Shown here: piece by piece, positions 36,330-45,339 of the stretch | How positions within the stretch are numbered: the first letter of the stretch is position 1 | How the letters are laid out: each line of letters opens with the position of its first letter | Origin: Phaseolus vulgaris | Lineage: Eukaryota; Streptophyta; Magnoliopsida; Fabales; Fabaceae | DNA: 64,000 nt | Reading direction: 5' to 3' | Assembly: GCF_000499845.2 (NCBI RefSeq) | Contig: NC_023750.2 | Location: forward strand, 3,841,478 to 3,905,477 | Position numbers and translations under genes: made by a program | Notes under the pieces: model-generated | What the model was told of the DNA's origin: nothing | The model's database searches: none | What the model saw: only the letters and a program-made list of their open reading frames with translations

Positions 36330-37260
36330 TAGGGATAGAAATGCATGATGGGCCATGTGGGCCGGCCCGCAACCCGCTAGTGAAAAGTGCGAGGCGGACT
36401 CAGTAATTCAATCCGCCGACCCGTTTAAGCCCACCCCATAAAAACCGCAACCCACACGGGCCAACAGCGGGGTTGGACGGGTTGTCCCGCTAATCAACAC
36501 AAAAAAAAGGCAAAGTTGAGCACTTATGTCAAACACATATGTTTGAATACATTCAAAATATAGAAAGAGAAGTATGCCAATAATGTTTTTTCAAATTAGA
36601 CTGAACTAGTTGAACCATCATTTCTTTCTCCTTATTTATTGTGGGAGTAAGATCATATTTTATTTTTTAAGATGACCATACTGGTTGAACCATTAATTTT
36701 AATTATATGTTTATTCTATATTTTCTCATAGGATCTTAATTTGCAAATTTGATTGGAATGGATGAGGAATGTACTAACATGCATTCAATGTTATTGAAAT
36801 GAAAGAATATTGATGTTTTTGAATTGACTATATTTAATGTAGTGGTGTAGTTGTTTGATGTTAGGGTATGTTTTGAAATAGAAGAATATTGATGCTTGAT
36901 GTTTTATATCACTAACAAGCATAGGTTCAACTTTTTAATAAATTATAATCGATATATATTCAATTTTTTTATAATTATTGAATTTATTATTCAATTTTTT
37001 AGTAGCAATGCAAAAAGTAGCAAATATTTTGATTGAATTCTTTTATATTCAATTTTTCAGTAACCAACATTTTTATTGAATTTCCTTAAAAAAAATATTG
37101 TACACGGGCTGGCTCACAAACCCGCAGGTTGACCCTTTTGCGGGATGGGGTAGAGAAACCAACCCGCGTTAACTACGCAAGGCGGGCCAACTTGGCCCAC
37201 ATTTTGCGGACGAAACACGACAGGCCTATGTGGGGCGGGCCAACCGCATTGCCATTCCTA
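36330..37260. mobile_element. Non-autonomous hAT-type transposon
   Basis: A 931-bp element with imperfect terminal inverted repeats TAGGGATAGAAATGC and TAGGAATGGCAATGC (the right end read on the minus strand) and an 8-bp target duplication GTTGTTCT/GTTGTTTT (36322-36329, 37261-37268). Both ends are GC-rich (gggccggcccgc; gcgggccaac) and the centre is AT-rich. No transposase. It sits within the gypsy element between gag and protease. The 8-bp duplication and terminal repeats fit hAT. Confidence 0.85.
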
Positions 37261-37815
37261 GTTGTTTTGGTTGCCTTTCTTCATGACTTTATTTGGGATC
37301 ATAATCCCTATGCCCTTTATCTCTTTTTTATGACTCTTCAAGATGTTGGGGCGAATGGTTTGAACTACAGTTGTCTTCTTAAAGGAATCTGCGCAAGTGT
37401 CTGGCCTGGATAAGTTTCTCAATCTTGCTTTTTTCCCTTCCAATTATTCCCTTTCCTTTTTTCCTTTTCCTTATTTGCCCCAATCATGGTCCGAACTTGA
37501 TTCCATTAGTCTCGAAGTTCTTTGCATGAACTTTGTTGCTCGTTGTCGCAATTCATCCATATTAGACACCGACTTCTTGCATAGGTGGTTAACAAAAGGT
37601 GTTAGCCGCAATGTCGTTATCATATGGTGCATAGCCACCTCTGGAATTAGATTCCGTATATTTAGTGATCTATAGCTAAACCTCTCCATGAACACCCTAA
37701 GTGGTTCTCCTTTATCTTGACGTACTTTCACGAGTGTTATGGAGGTTAGGTGATGTGGTTGACTGGTTGCGCACTACATCCCAAACTTGGACGTTAAGGT
37801 TTCAAAGTAATCGAT

Positions 37816-38748
37816 GGAATATGGAGGAAGCGTTGTTAACCAGCTAGGGGCTCCTCCCTTGAGTGATGTAGTGAACACTCGACATAAGAATGAATCTTCG
37901 AATGTAAACAAACTCATATCAGTAGTGTAGATGTCCATATATTCGCCCGGATATGTGGTTCTGTTCTACTGATCCACATTCAGTCCCTTCTAGGAAGAAG
38001 GTAGTTGCCTCCTTGATCTCATCAGTAAAAGGATGTCTCCTAGGTTCACCCATAGTGTCAAACGTGTGAACAGATTTGTTTAATAGTGTGAGCGATAACA
38101 TACTTAAAGTTCTTCTCTACCTTTCCCTTTGTTTATTACCTTCACTATTATTTTAGCTATTATTTGAGACAACATAAAATAATCCTAATCAAGTATCTAG
38201 TAAAAACTACAATACTGAACTTTTAGCACCCTTCGTTTCTATAGCCTCACGACTTCATATCTAAAAGTATCTGATTTTAATAATTAACCAACCAAGTCAT
38301 TGTGCTTATACTCTGTAGCAGATTGATGATTGTTTTATTCCCAATGATCGGAGAAATATACATTATGAGAGAAAAAAACAGAAATGAATTCTAAATCCCT
38401 AAAGAAATGATGGTGATATATACACAACAAAACTATTAACAAGATTTGTTTTAACCACGTATAGCATTTGTTTTAACAAGATTTGTAGTTGGGAATATGG
38501 AGGAAGCGTTGTTAACCAGCTAGGGGCTCCTCCCTTGAGTGATGTAGTGAACACTCGACATAAGAATGAATCTTCGAATGTAAACAAACTCATATCAGTA
38601 GTGTAGATGTCCATATATTCGCCCGGATATGTGGTTCTGTTCTACTGATCCACATTCAGTCCCTTCTAGGAAGAAGGTAGTTGCCTCCTTGATCTCATCA
38701 GTAAAAGGATGTCTCCTAGGTTCACCCATAGTGTCAAACGTGTGAACA
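37816..38748. repeat. 257-bp identical direct repeats flanking a captured TNL intron
   Basis: 37816-38072 and 38492-38748 appear identical by eye, both gag sequence. Between them lies 38073-38491, almost all of it the inverted TNL3 exon-4 end plus intron 4. The arrangement is a target segment duplicated around filler DNA. Confidence 0.9.
38082..38469 (+). other. Inverted copy of TNL3 exon-4 tail plus intron 4
   Basis: These 388 bp match the reverse complement of about 40872-41259 with only about ten differences by eye: 'aatagtgtgagcgataac', then donor and intron text through 'gtatagcattt'. It lacks the extra T that creates the stop at the end of TNL3 exon 4. Non-coding. Confidence 0.92.
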
Positions 38749-39093
38749 AATTGATTGAGTTGTGACTCACCGTTTTGGCTTTTTTTCCTAGTTGGACGGG
38801 TCGTGGTTGACGATTCCTCTGGGCTTTCCTTTTGTTGAGTACCCTCAGTCTCACTTGGTTGCTTCTCAGTTGACCTATATGTGACCAACTACTGCTTCTT
38901 CTCTTCGTTATCCCTTTGGAGGACACGTATCTCCTCCTCATTCTTTTGTCTTATCTCCACCATCTCCTTTTGTGGAGATAGAAGCAATACCATATGCTCA
39001 GCTTCAATCATCCGCTCGTTAGTCATGTTTCTTGTTGATACCATTTGCTTCTGTTACTTGTGCTACTCTCCCAGTCCCATGGTAAACGCCAAT

Positions 39094-39482
39094 TGTACTT
39101 GTAAGGGGCTAAGACAGTACCTACTACCGACTGGACAACTGATTCCTCTCCCTCGACCGCACTTTCCTTTCCGTCTTCTCACGTTTGGGCTCTGGCTCTG
39201 GGTGGGAGTGCACCTAGAAAAGGTTCTCCGATGCTAAAATGAATATTCAGGATTTAGGTGCTATTAATGGTGTAATAGTGATGTATCTTTGCTTTGTCTA
39301 ATGTGCTTATTTATACCGTTGTAAGAGACTCTATCATTGATGGGTCGTATTTAATGTATAATCATAAAGATAGAATTACCTGATTTATCACGTATTCCTT
39401 TTTACCTTGATGTTTTTACACTAGCCGGTTGTACGACATTCGATACCGAGTGTTTTAGGGTCGTCCAACCTCGACTGATACA
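39094..39482 (-). repeat. 5' LTR of gypsy copy 1
   Basis: Read on the minus strand TGTATCAGTCGAGG...AAGTACA, 389 bp, with TATAAATA in the middle (plus-strand 'tatttata', about 39307). Closely matched by 52286-52680. Confidence 0.75.
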
Positions 39483-39870
39483 GGTTTGATCCATCAAGAA
39501 GAGGTACAAGTCAGGACCCTAAATATAATCTTGTGGATATTCAAATGAGTTCAAGATACCAACCATTTGATCCATTTATTTTGGAACACAATGTCTGACA
39601 AGTGTATTATGTCCTATATCCAACATTTCGAGTAGACAAACATGGTAGGTGTATTGCAATTAAAACAAAACCTAAGGTCACGTTGACTCAAATGACATGG
39701 AAGAAAACGTTCCTTACCAAGTAGATCAAATGTCACATGCCAATAAAGTCATTAGAGTGGAAGGTATATTTTGATTACAGAGGAAGAAGAGAAAGCAAGA
39801 AGTTGATGATGATGATGATTGCGGAGGAGTAAGAAACAGGGTAAAATAAATGCTTGCGGCTATTATTAGA
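39483..39870 (+). pseudogene. CACTA transposase fragment (DUF4216-like), copy 1
   Basis: Plus-strand text reads [23 protein letters not shown] and VDKHGRCIAIKTKP, the pattern of the DUF4216 region of plant En/Spm (CACTA) transposases, followed by an acidic/basic tail (VDDDDDCGG). It has stops and no flanking transposon ends. The same fragment follows the gypsy LTR at 52681. Confidence 0.6.
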
Positions 39871-39893
39871 TGATATACAGGCATCGTCTATGA

Positions 39894-39924
<31 letters not shown>
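39894..39924. repeat. (TA)n microsatellite
   Basis: About 15 uninterrupted TA units downstream of TNL3. Confidence 0.95.
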
Positions 39925-39928
<4 letters not shown>

Positions 39929-39969
39929 TTATATTTTTAAATTATACATAAAACAAATAGAATCAGTGT

Positions 39970-40380
39970 AAATAACGAGAAATGAAATCAAACTTTCTTT
40001 AATTTAATCTTTAAATAAAGGGATGAGGCTACGGTGCTTCTTATGTTGAAACAAAAACAGAGGGTACATAGCATATAGCAAGGCGAAACACATAACAAAT
40101 TATCGAACCGCAGCTACCTTTATTTCATAATGCAATATTTTTTACGAGAATTCCTGAATGCAATATTATATGTTAAAAGGGAAAAGAATTGACAAAAGTA
40201 ACAACGAGAAAGCAAATCCAATAAACAGCTAGAGTAAAGGCAAGGAAGCACAATGTGAGAAATGAGAAACAGGGTAAAATAAATATGAATCTCGTAACTA
40301 TGAGCTCTACTCAAAAGAAAAACAAGGAAAGGATCAGAACAAATAAATTGCAATAAGGACACAATGATTAATTCCAGAAG
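39970..40380 (-). promoter_or_regulatory. TNL3 3' region with conserved poly(A) signal
   Basis: AATAAA on the minus strand (plus TTTATT at 40119-40124) lies about 260 bp past the ancestral stop. The block is conserved with the TNL2 and TNL4 3' regions. Confidence 0.6.
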
Positions 40381-43300
40381 TCACATTACAATTTTCTTTA
40401 TAAATCTAATAAAGGAATTTTTCTTTGGCACAAGCTCCTTTTCTAAGTCATTTGATTCACTACATATTAGATAGACAGCTGTGTTCTTGACGACCAATCC
40501 ATGACCAAAACTCACAAAAATCTCCACCTTGTCTTCTGATCCTAAATTTGACATTATGCCAGGCCAATCATCATCATTAAAGGAAATTAGTGTGCCATGG
40601 TTGTGTATCTGGCATGTGCACTTCGTGTAATTAACAATTAAGACAGTACTAAGTTCAGGTTCAATGATTTCGGAGGTTGATAAATAAACCACACACAAAG
40701 CCATTCCCTTCACGACACGATCTTGTGGCACAGTGAAAGAAACAGAATGTCCATCACCCATATGGGCCAACCAATAAGGATCATTGTCACCTGGGAGAGA
40801 AACATCACATGACTCACTGCTTCCAAATACCTGTATCATGTCATAAACAAGGGCATGTTTGGTGAAACAAAAATGCTATACGTGATTAAAACAAATATTG
40901 TTAATAGTTTTGTTGTGTATATATCACCATCATTTCTTTAGGGATTTAGAATTCATTTCTGTTTCTTTCTCTCATAGTGTATATTTCTCCGATCATTGGG
41001 AATAAAACAATCATCAATCTGCTACAGAGTATAAGCACAATGACTTGGTTGGTTAATTATTAAAATCAGATACTTTTAGATATGAAGTCGTGAGGCTATA
41101 GAAACGAAGGGTGCTAAAAGTTTAGTATTGTAGTTTTTACTAGATACTTGATTAGGATTATTTCATGTTGTCTCAAATAATAACTAAAATAATGGTTAAG
41201 GTAATAAACAAAGGGAAAGCTAGAGAAGAACTTTAAAGTATGTTATCGCTCACACTATTGAAGAATTTTTTGTATCTTCCGACACCAGTGAGAGAAGACC
41301 TGAAATCATGCTTTGAAATTCCTGATTCGGTAATATTTCCACCATATTCTGCCAGTATGGTTTTTACTTGCTCAGATAGTTGAAACTCCGAGTCACATTG
41401 CACCAAAATACTCCGAAGATTTGCAAGGCTCTTGAGCAATGGTGCAATATCATCCCAACTATTATCCTCCATATCCATGAACGAATTAATATAAGATAGG
41501 GGATTAATTGTTGGCGGCATCCGAGACCGAACTATAGAAGGAAAAAGATTATGTGATAATCCCTCAGATCGAGGTAGGGATAAATATCCAATGCTTTTTG
41601 AGCATACAATTGTAAATGGCAGTTGTTTCACAGCAGTATTTTCAGCGATTAGAATTCTCAAGGATTCCATTTGCACCATATCTTTTTCTAATATGTCAAT
41701 TTTTGAACAACCAGAAAGGATGAGAGTTTTCAAAGATTTCAAGTTACATATCTGTACGGGGAGATTGCATAGACTTGTACAGTCCTTCAAATTTAGCAGC
41801 ATAAGATTGCAGAGATATCCAATAGAAGGGTGTACTTTGCGTAATCTTGGGCAATCTTTGAGAATGAGCTGTTCAAGACTTGGTAGTCCGGAGAAGTCAG
41901 GGGTTTCTATCAAGTACTTGGAGTGACTAAGATTCAGGACTTTTAGATACGCCAAAACCTTCAAGAAGAGTATTATAAAGAAAATGAAAAAATAAAATAG
42001 TTATATGTGAAAACAAATACTATTTCTATTTTAAGCATGAGTTTTAAAAGAAAATGGTACGTAATAAAAACCTTGGGTTCTTTCCAGACGAACCGAAGAA
42101 AACTGTGTTTTAAATCAATCACTATTGCATCATGCACATAAAAGTCGTCAGGAAGGTATTCCGAAGAAAACCCTTGCAAACTGATCCATCTCAGTTTCAG
42201 CGGTTCTCTTACCTCTACAGGATATTTTCTTGTGAGAGACAATCTCTCAATGACTTTTCTCTCCTGTGATCAAAAGAGATAAGAAAAACAAATACATTGC
42301 AAATGACAAAGCAACCACTTCCAAAAGAAGTTTCAAAACCATGGAGTAAGAATGTTCTTACAGTATTCTCTGACAGTGCATGTTTTCCATCGCTATCAAG
42401 CCGCAGTGGACTGCTCTTCCCATGTTCAAGAATAATTTCTCTTCTCATTTCTCGTAGCAAATTATGCATTCCAAATTTGTTGTTTTTTTTAATTTGTATG
42501 AGGCTACGCTCTATGAGAACTCTTATTCCACTATCAGCGTCTATTCCACAGCCATTTAGGATCTTCGTAACATAGCCTCTGTCTTTATCAACAAAGAAAC
42601 GACCTACATCAAGAAATAAATCTTTTTCCATTTGATTACCTAAACGGTCGTAACTTATTTTCAATATCTGCGGGACTTCATGCGAGGGAATATTGTCTAA
42701 TCTCAACAATACTCTATTCCATTCTTCTCTCGTCCTTTCATACAAATAACTTCCAATGACTTCAAGAGCTAGAGGTAGTCCTCCACAATAAGAAACTACT
42801 TTTTTTGCAAAGAATTGGTATTGTTCTTTTGGTTTTGCTTCTCTAAATGCGTGCCAACTAAGAAGCTCAAGGGACTCATTGGAATTCATTAGATTTATCT
42901 CAAAAACAGAATCAGCATGATGTAACCTAGGTAGATCTTCATCCCTTGTTGTAATGATCATTACACTTCCTTCACCGAACCATGGACTGATTTCCCATAG
43001 GTCTAATGGATCATACTTTTTCACATCGTCAAGTACAACGAGCACCCTTTTCCCATAAAGTCTTTCCCAAATCATACTTCTTCCCATCTCAGCGCTACTT
43101 ATCTTCACCTTCGTTTTTAGGACATCTGAAAGAAGTTGTTCTTGTAAATGAACAAGCCCTCTTGTTTGACTAACTTCTGCAATATCTTCAATGAAACTTT
43201 TCTTCGTGAATGTACCATGAATTTGATTATAGATGGCTTTGGCAAGGGTGGTTTTACCCGATCCTCCCATTCCACATATCACTATCGTAAAAACTTGGGT

Positions 43301-44012
43301 GGATTTTTTTTTTATGGTTCGAATCACATCTTCCACACGGGAATGTAATCCAACTGGAAATTTAGTAGCGGATAAGACTGGTAAACTAAGAACGCTCTTA
43401 ACAATTTTTTCCACTAGTTCAGCATCATTCCTTCAATACAAGAAGTCATTTTTTAACAAAATTGAATCACAAGCTTAAAATATGGTTGATTGAGTCAGTG
43501 ATTTACCTGTGATTTCTCTCATCCCATCCAAAGAAATTTGCAGCTTTGGTGAGTGCGTGGCTCCACCTGGACATGCCATGCTCCAGTTGTTGTCCTGAGA
43601 ATGTTTGTTCTGCAGTTGCTTTGAAGGCTTTTCCAAAATCACCCTTTTGAAGACGTACATCAGATGGCTCAATTTCGTAATAAACAGGCAGAACGTGTCG
43701 GCAATAAGTTTGGTGCCATTTAATGATTTGTTGGAGTTGATGAAGACACCAAGAAGATTGAGAATAGGATTTGGTGAAAACAACAATTGCTACATGAGAG
43801 AGATTGAGAATAGGTTGTTGGATGTGAATTGGGTTGAGTGCATTGGGGTGGTGAAGGAAAGTGGTGAAGCCAACAGCAGAGAGGGCAGAATCGAGATGAG
43901 AAACAAATCTCCTTTGGATGTCTTCTCCATTAAAGTTGATGAGCACATCGTACATCCGTGGAAGTTTGGATGTTGAAGAAGCCAATGCCATGGAAGGAAT
44001 TGATGAAGTCAA
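40381..44012 (-). pseudogene. TNL3: TIR-NBS-LRR gene, start codon lost and C-terminus truncated
   Basis: Exons (minus): 43991 (ancestral start 44012)-43507, 43430-42362, 42263-42072, 41958-41233, and remnant exon 5 40830-40381. The paralogue start ATG is TTG here (44010-44012); the next ATG, 43991, has a good context (ccATGGca) and would give 823 aa. TIR: WCLHQL with Gln at the catalytic Glu position (43737-43739). NB-ARC: GMGGSGKTT, LVVLDDV, IITTRDE, GLPLALEV; RNBS-D has degenerated to LDVGRFF; the MHD site is MHN (42461-42469). Exon 3 lacks about 13 codons. Exon 4 ends in TAA (41233-41235) through one inserted T, cutting off the otherwise open exon 5 (149 codons). A GTGAGC donor-like site in phase after 41254 could bypass the stop. 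It may still make a TIR-NBS-short-LRR protein, so 'pseudogene' is a cautious label. Confidence 0.8.
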
Positions 44013-44044
44013 GAAGTGTTAGAATAGAATCAATGATCAAACAC

Positions 44045-44713
44045 CCGTTATGACCCGCACTGGGAAAAGAATTGAATTAGTGGTAGAATGAAGAATCAAA
44101 GAGATTGAAGATTGGAGAATATATAACAGTAAAAGGTAATGCATGATAGAGAATTAGATGCCTCAGTGATTGAACGAATCTGCGTAAGAATAACGCTTAA
44201 TAGGGCAAAGATTTTACTGCAATGTGTGCATCTATATATATAACTTTGGCATGTGAACATCTAACCAGGCAAACCACACCCAAGGAAGTAAGGAAGGCTG
44301 GTTAGTATGTTGGCGGAAGTAAGGGGTGCAGGAAGGTATATGTCTTTTCTGCTGCAGTCACATTCTGTATTAGAAGGCACCAATGCTGTCTTATGTATTT
44401 TTGCTGCATAATTGATGCAGAAACGCTACAGTTCTGGTGCATAAACGGTGCAAATTTGTGGAGCCTAGACTTTGGTGTTTCTTGTCTAGCAGCTGTTTTG
44501 GCTTAGCTCTTTAGGTGCAGATTTATGCCTCTTGTTTTGTAGGAACACAATTTAGCTTTAAGATACAATTGTGTTATGTTAATGCAATTACCAAAGAAGC
44601 TTAGGCCTTTGTGCTTGTTAATTCTTTGGATTGTATTTGTAAAGATGAGTTTTTTTAATAAGGATTGAGAAGTGTCTCTTTTTAATTTATATAGTTCTTC
44701 CTGATAAAAAAAT
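44045..44713 (+). mobile_element. LINE-type 3' fragment inserted in the TNL3 leader
   Basis: 669 bp, present only upstream of TNL3, interrupting a stretch continuous in TNL4 ('aatcaatgatgcaacacagtc', 57080 region). It is flanked by 13-bp imperfect target duplications AATGATCAAACAC (44032-44044) and AATGAAGCAACAC (44714-44726) and ends 'ctgataaaaaaa', as does the element at 58.15-58.65 kb. No ORF. It contains 'ctatatatata' near 44231, TATA-like on both strands. It lies about 33 bp upstream of the ancestral TNL3 start. Confidence 0.75.
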
Positions 44714-44726
44714 AATGAAGCAACAC

Positions 44727-44890
44727 AGTCAAATAGATAAGTAGCCAGAGATTAATATTATTTCTATAGTATTGGAAGCGCGTTAAGACCATTGAAGAAC
44801 CCTTTTTACTTTAACATTTAAGAAATTAGACCAACACCCACTTTGAACTACAGATAACACAATTAAACTAATAAGTATGAATATCTTTCT
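44727..44890 (-). promoter_or_regulatory. Ancestral TNL3 promoter block, displaced by the LINE
   Basis: Matches the TNL2 and TNL4 upstream blocks ('ctttttactttaac.tttaagaa', 'ctaataagta'). The CGCG-type motif GCGCGT is at 44778-44783. It is now about 0.7 kb further from the gene than in TNL2 and TNL4. Confidence 0.5.
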
Positions 44891-45339
44891 AATTATATAT
44901 TTTTTTAATTTACATTAAGTTTACTTTTAATTTCAAAAACATTATATGATCTCTCGCATTTTATGTTAGGCACGTATCTCGTTAAATTTTAAAAGAATAA
45001 AATTAAAACATTTTGGGTTCTGCAAAGATCTCGATTGGTGATCTCAACCATGTGTTAATTTTTTCTTTATTACTTTTTTCATCATAATTATTATTAATTA
45101 GAAACAAACTACTGTGGGAGGGAGTCAAACCAAAGTCTCTTTTGAACTCAAGAAGCTTCGATCATTATACCATATAAATTTTGTTGTCATATTATAATTA
45201 TTATTACACTAATTATGATTATACTTGTTATTATAATTATCAATATTATCAATACTAACATTATTAATATGATTTATATTACTTATATTTTTATATTAAT
45301 AATGTTATAATATTATGAATACTTACCAATATCAATCCG
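44891..45339. other. AT-rich intergenic sequence
   Basis: Nothing recognised beyond ATT-rich low-complexity sequence (45180-45330). Confidence 0.4.

Larger units (their letters stand above)
37470..39060 (-). pseudogene. Gypsy gag relic with internal tandem duplication
   Basis: Minus-strand gag text: MGEPRRHPFTDEI, GHLHY, FLCRVFTTSLKGGAPSWLTTLP (quoted in parts) and EPLRVFMERFSYRSLNIRNL, characteristic of Tat-lineage gag. A 257-bp segment of it is present twice (37816-38072 and 38492-38748) around a captured TNL intron. The frame is otherwise close to open over the duplicated part. Not functional. Confidence 0.7.
31640..39482 (-). mobile_element. Ty3/gypsy element of Tat type, decayed (copy 1)
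   Basis: Minus-strand element. 5' LTR 39482-39094; PBS-like 'attggcgtttacc' follows directly. Gag relics 39060-37470, protease around 36080-35970 (VDQGS-like; LLGRPSLNHYGS downstream), RT 35260-34790, an antisense ORF relic 33340-34260, a purine tract 'gggaggcaaa' and the first ~80 bp of the 3' LTR (31722 downward, TGTACCGATCGAGG), cut off near 31640. All frames are broken. It carries a nested hAT element, a tandem duplication with captured TNL intron, and an LTR-like insert near 32.2-33.0 kb. The right border (...gataca/ggtttgatcc) is the same as in copy 2 at 52680. Confidence 0.8.

Noticed and set aside
40120..40362. Hydrophobic ORFs in TNL 3' regions (also 27603-27809, 53092-53333) as conserved membrane peptides
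   Set aside because: They lie in conserved 3' UTR sequence, frames and starts differ between copies, and they overlap the poly(A) signal.
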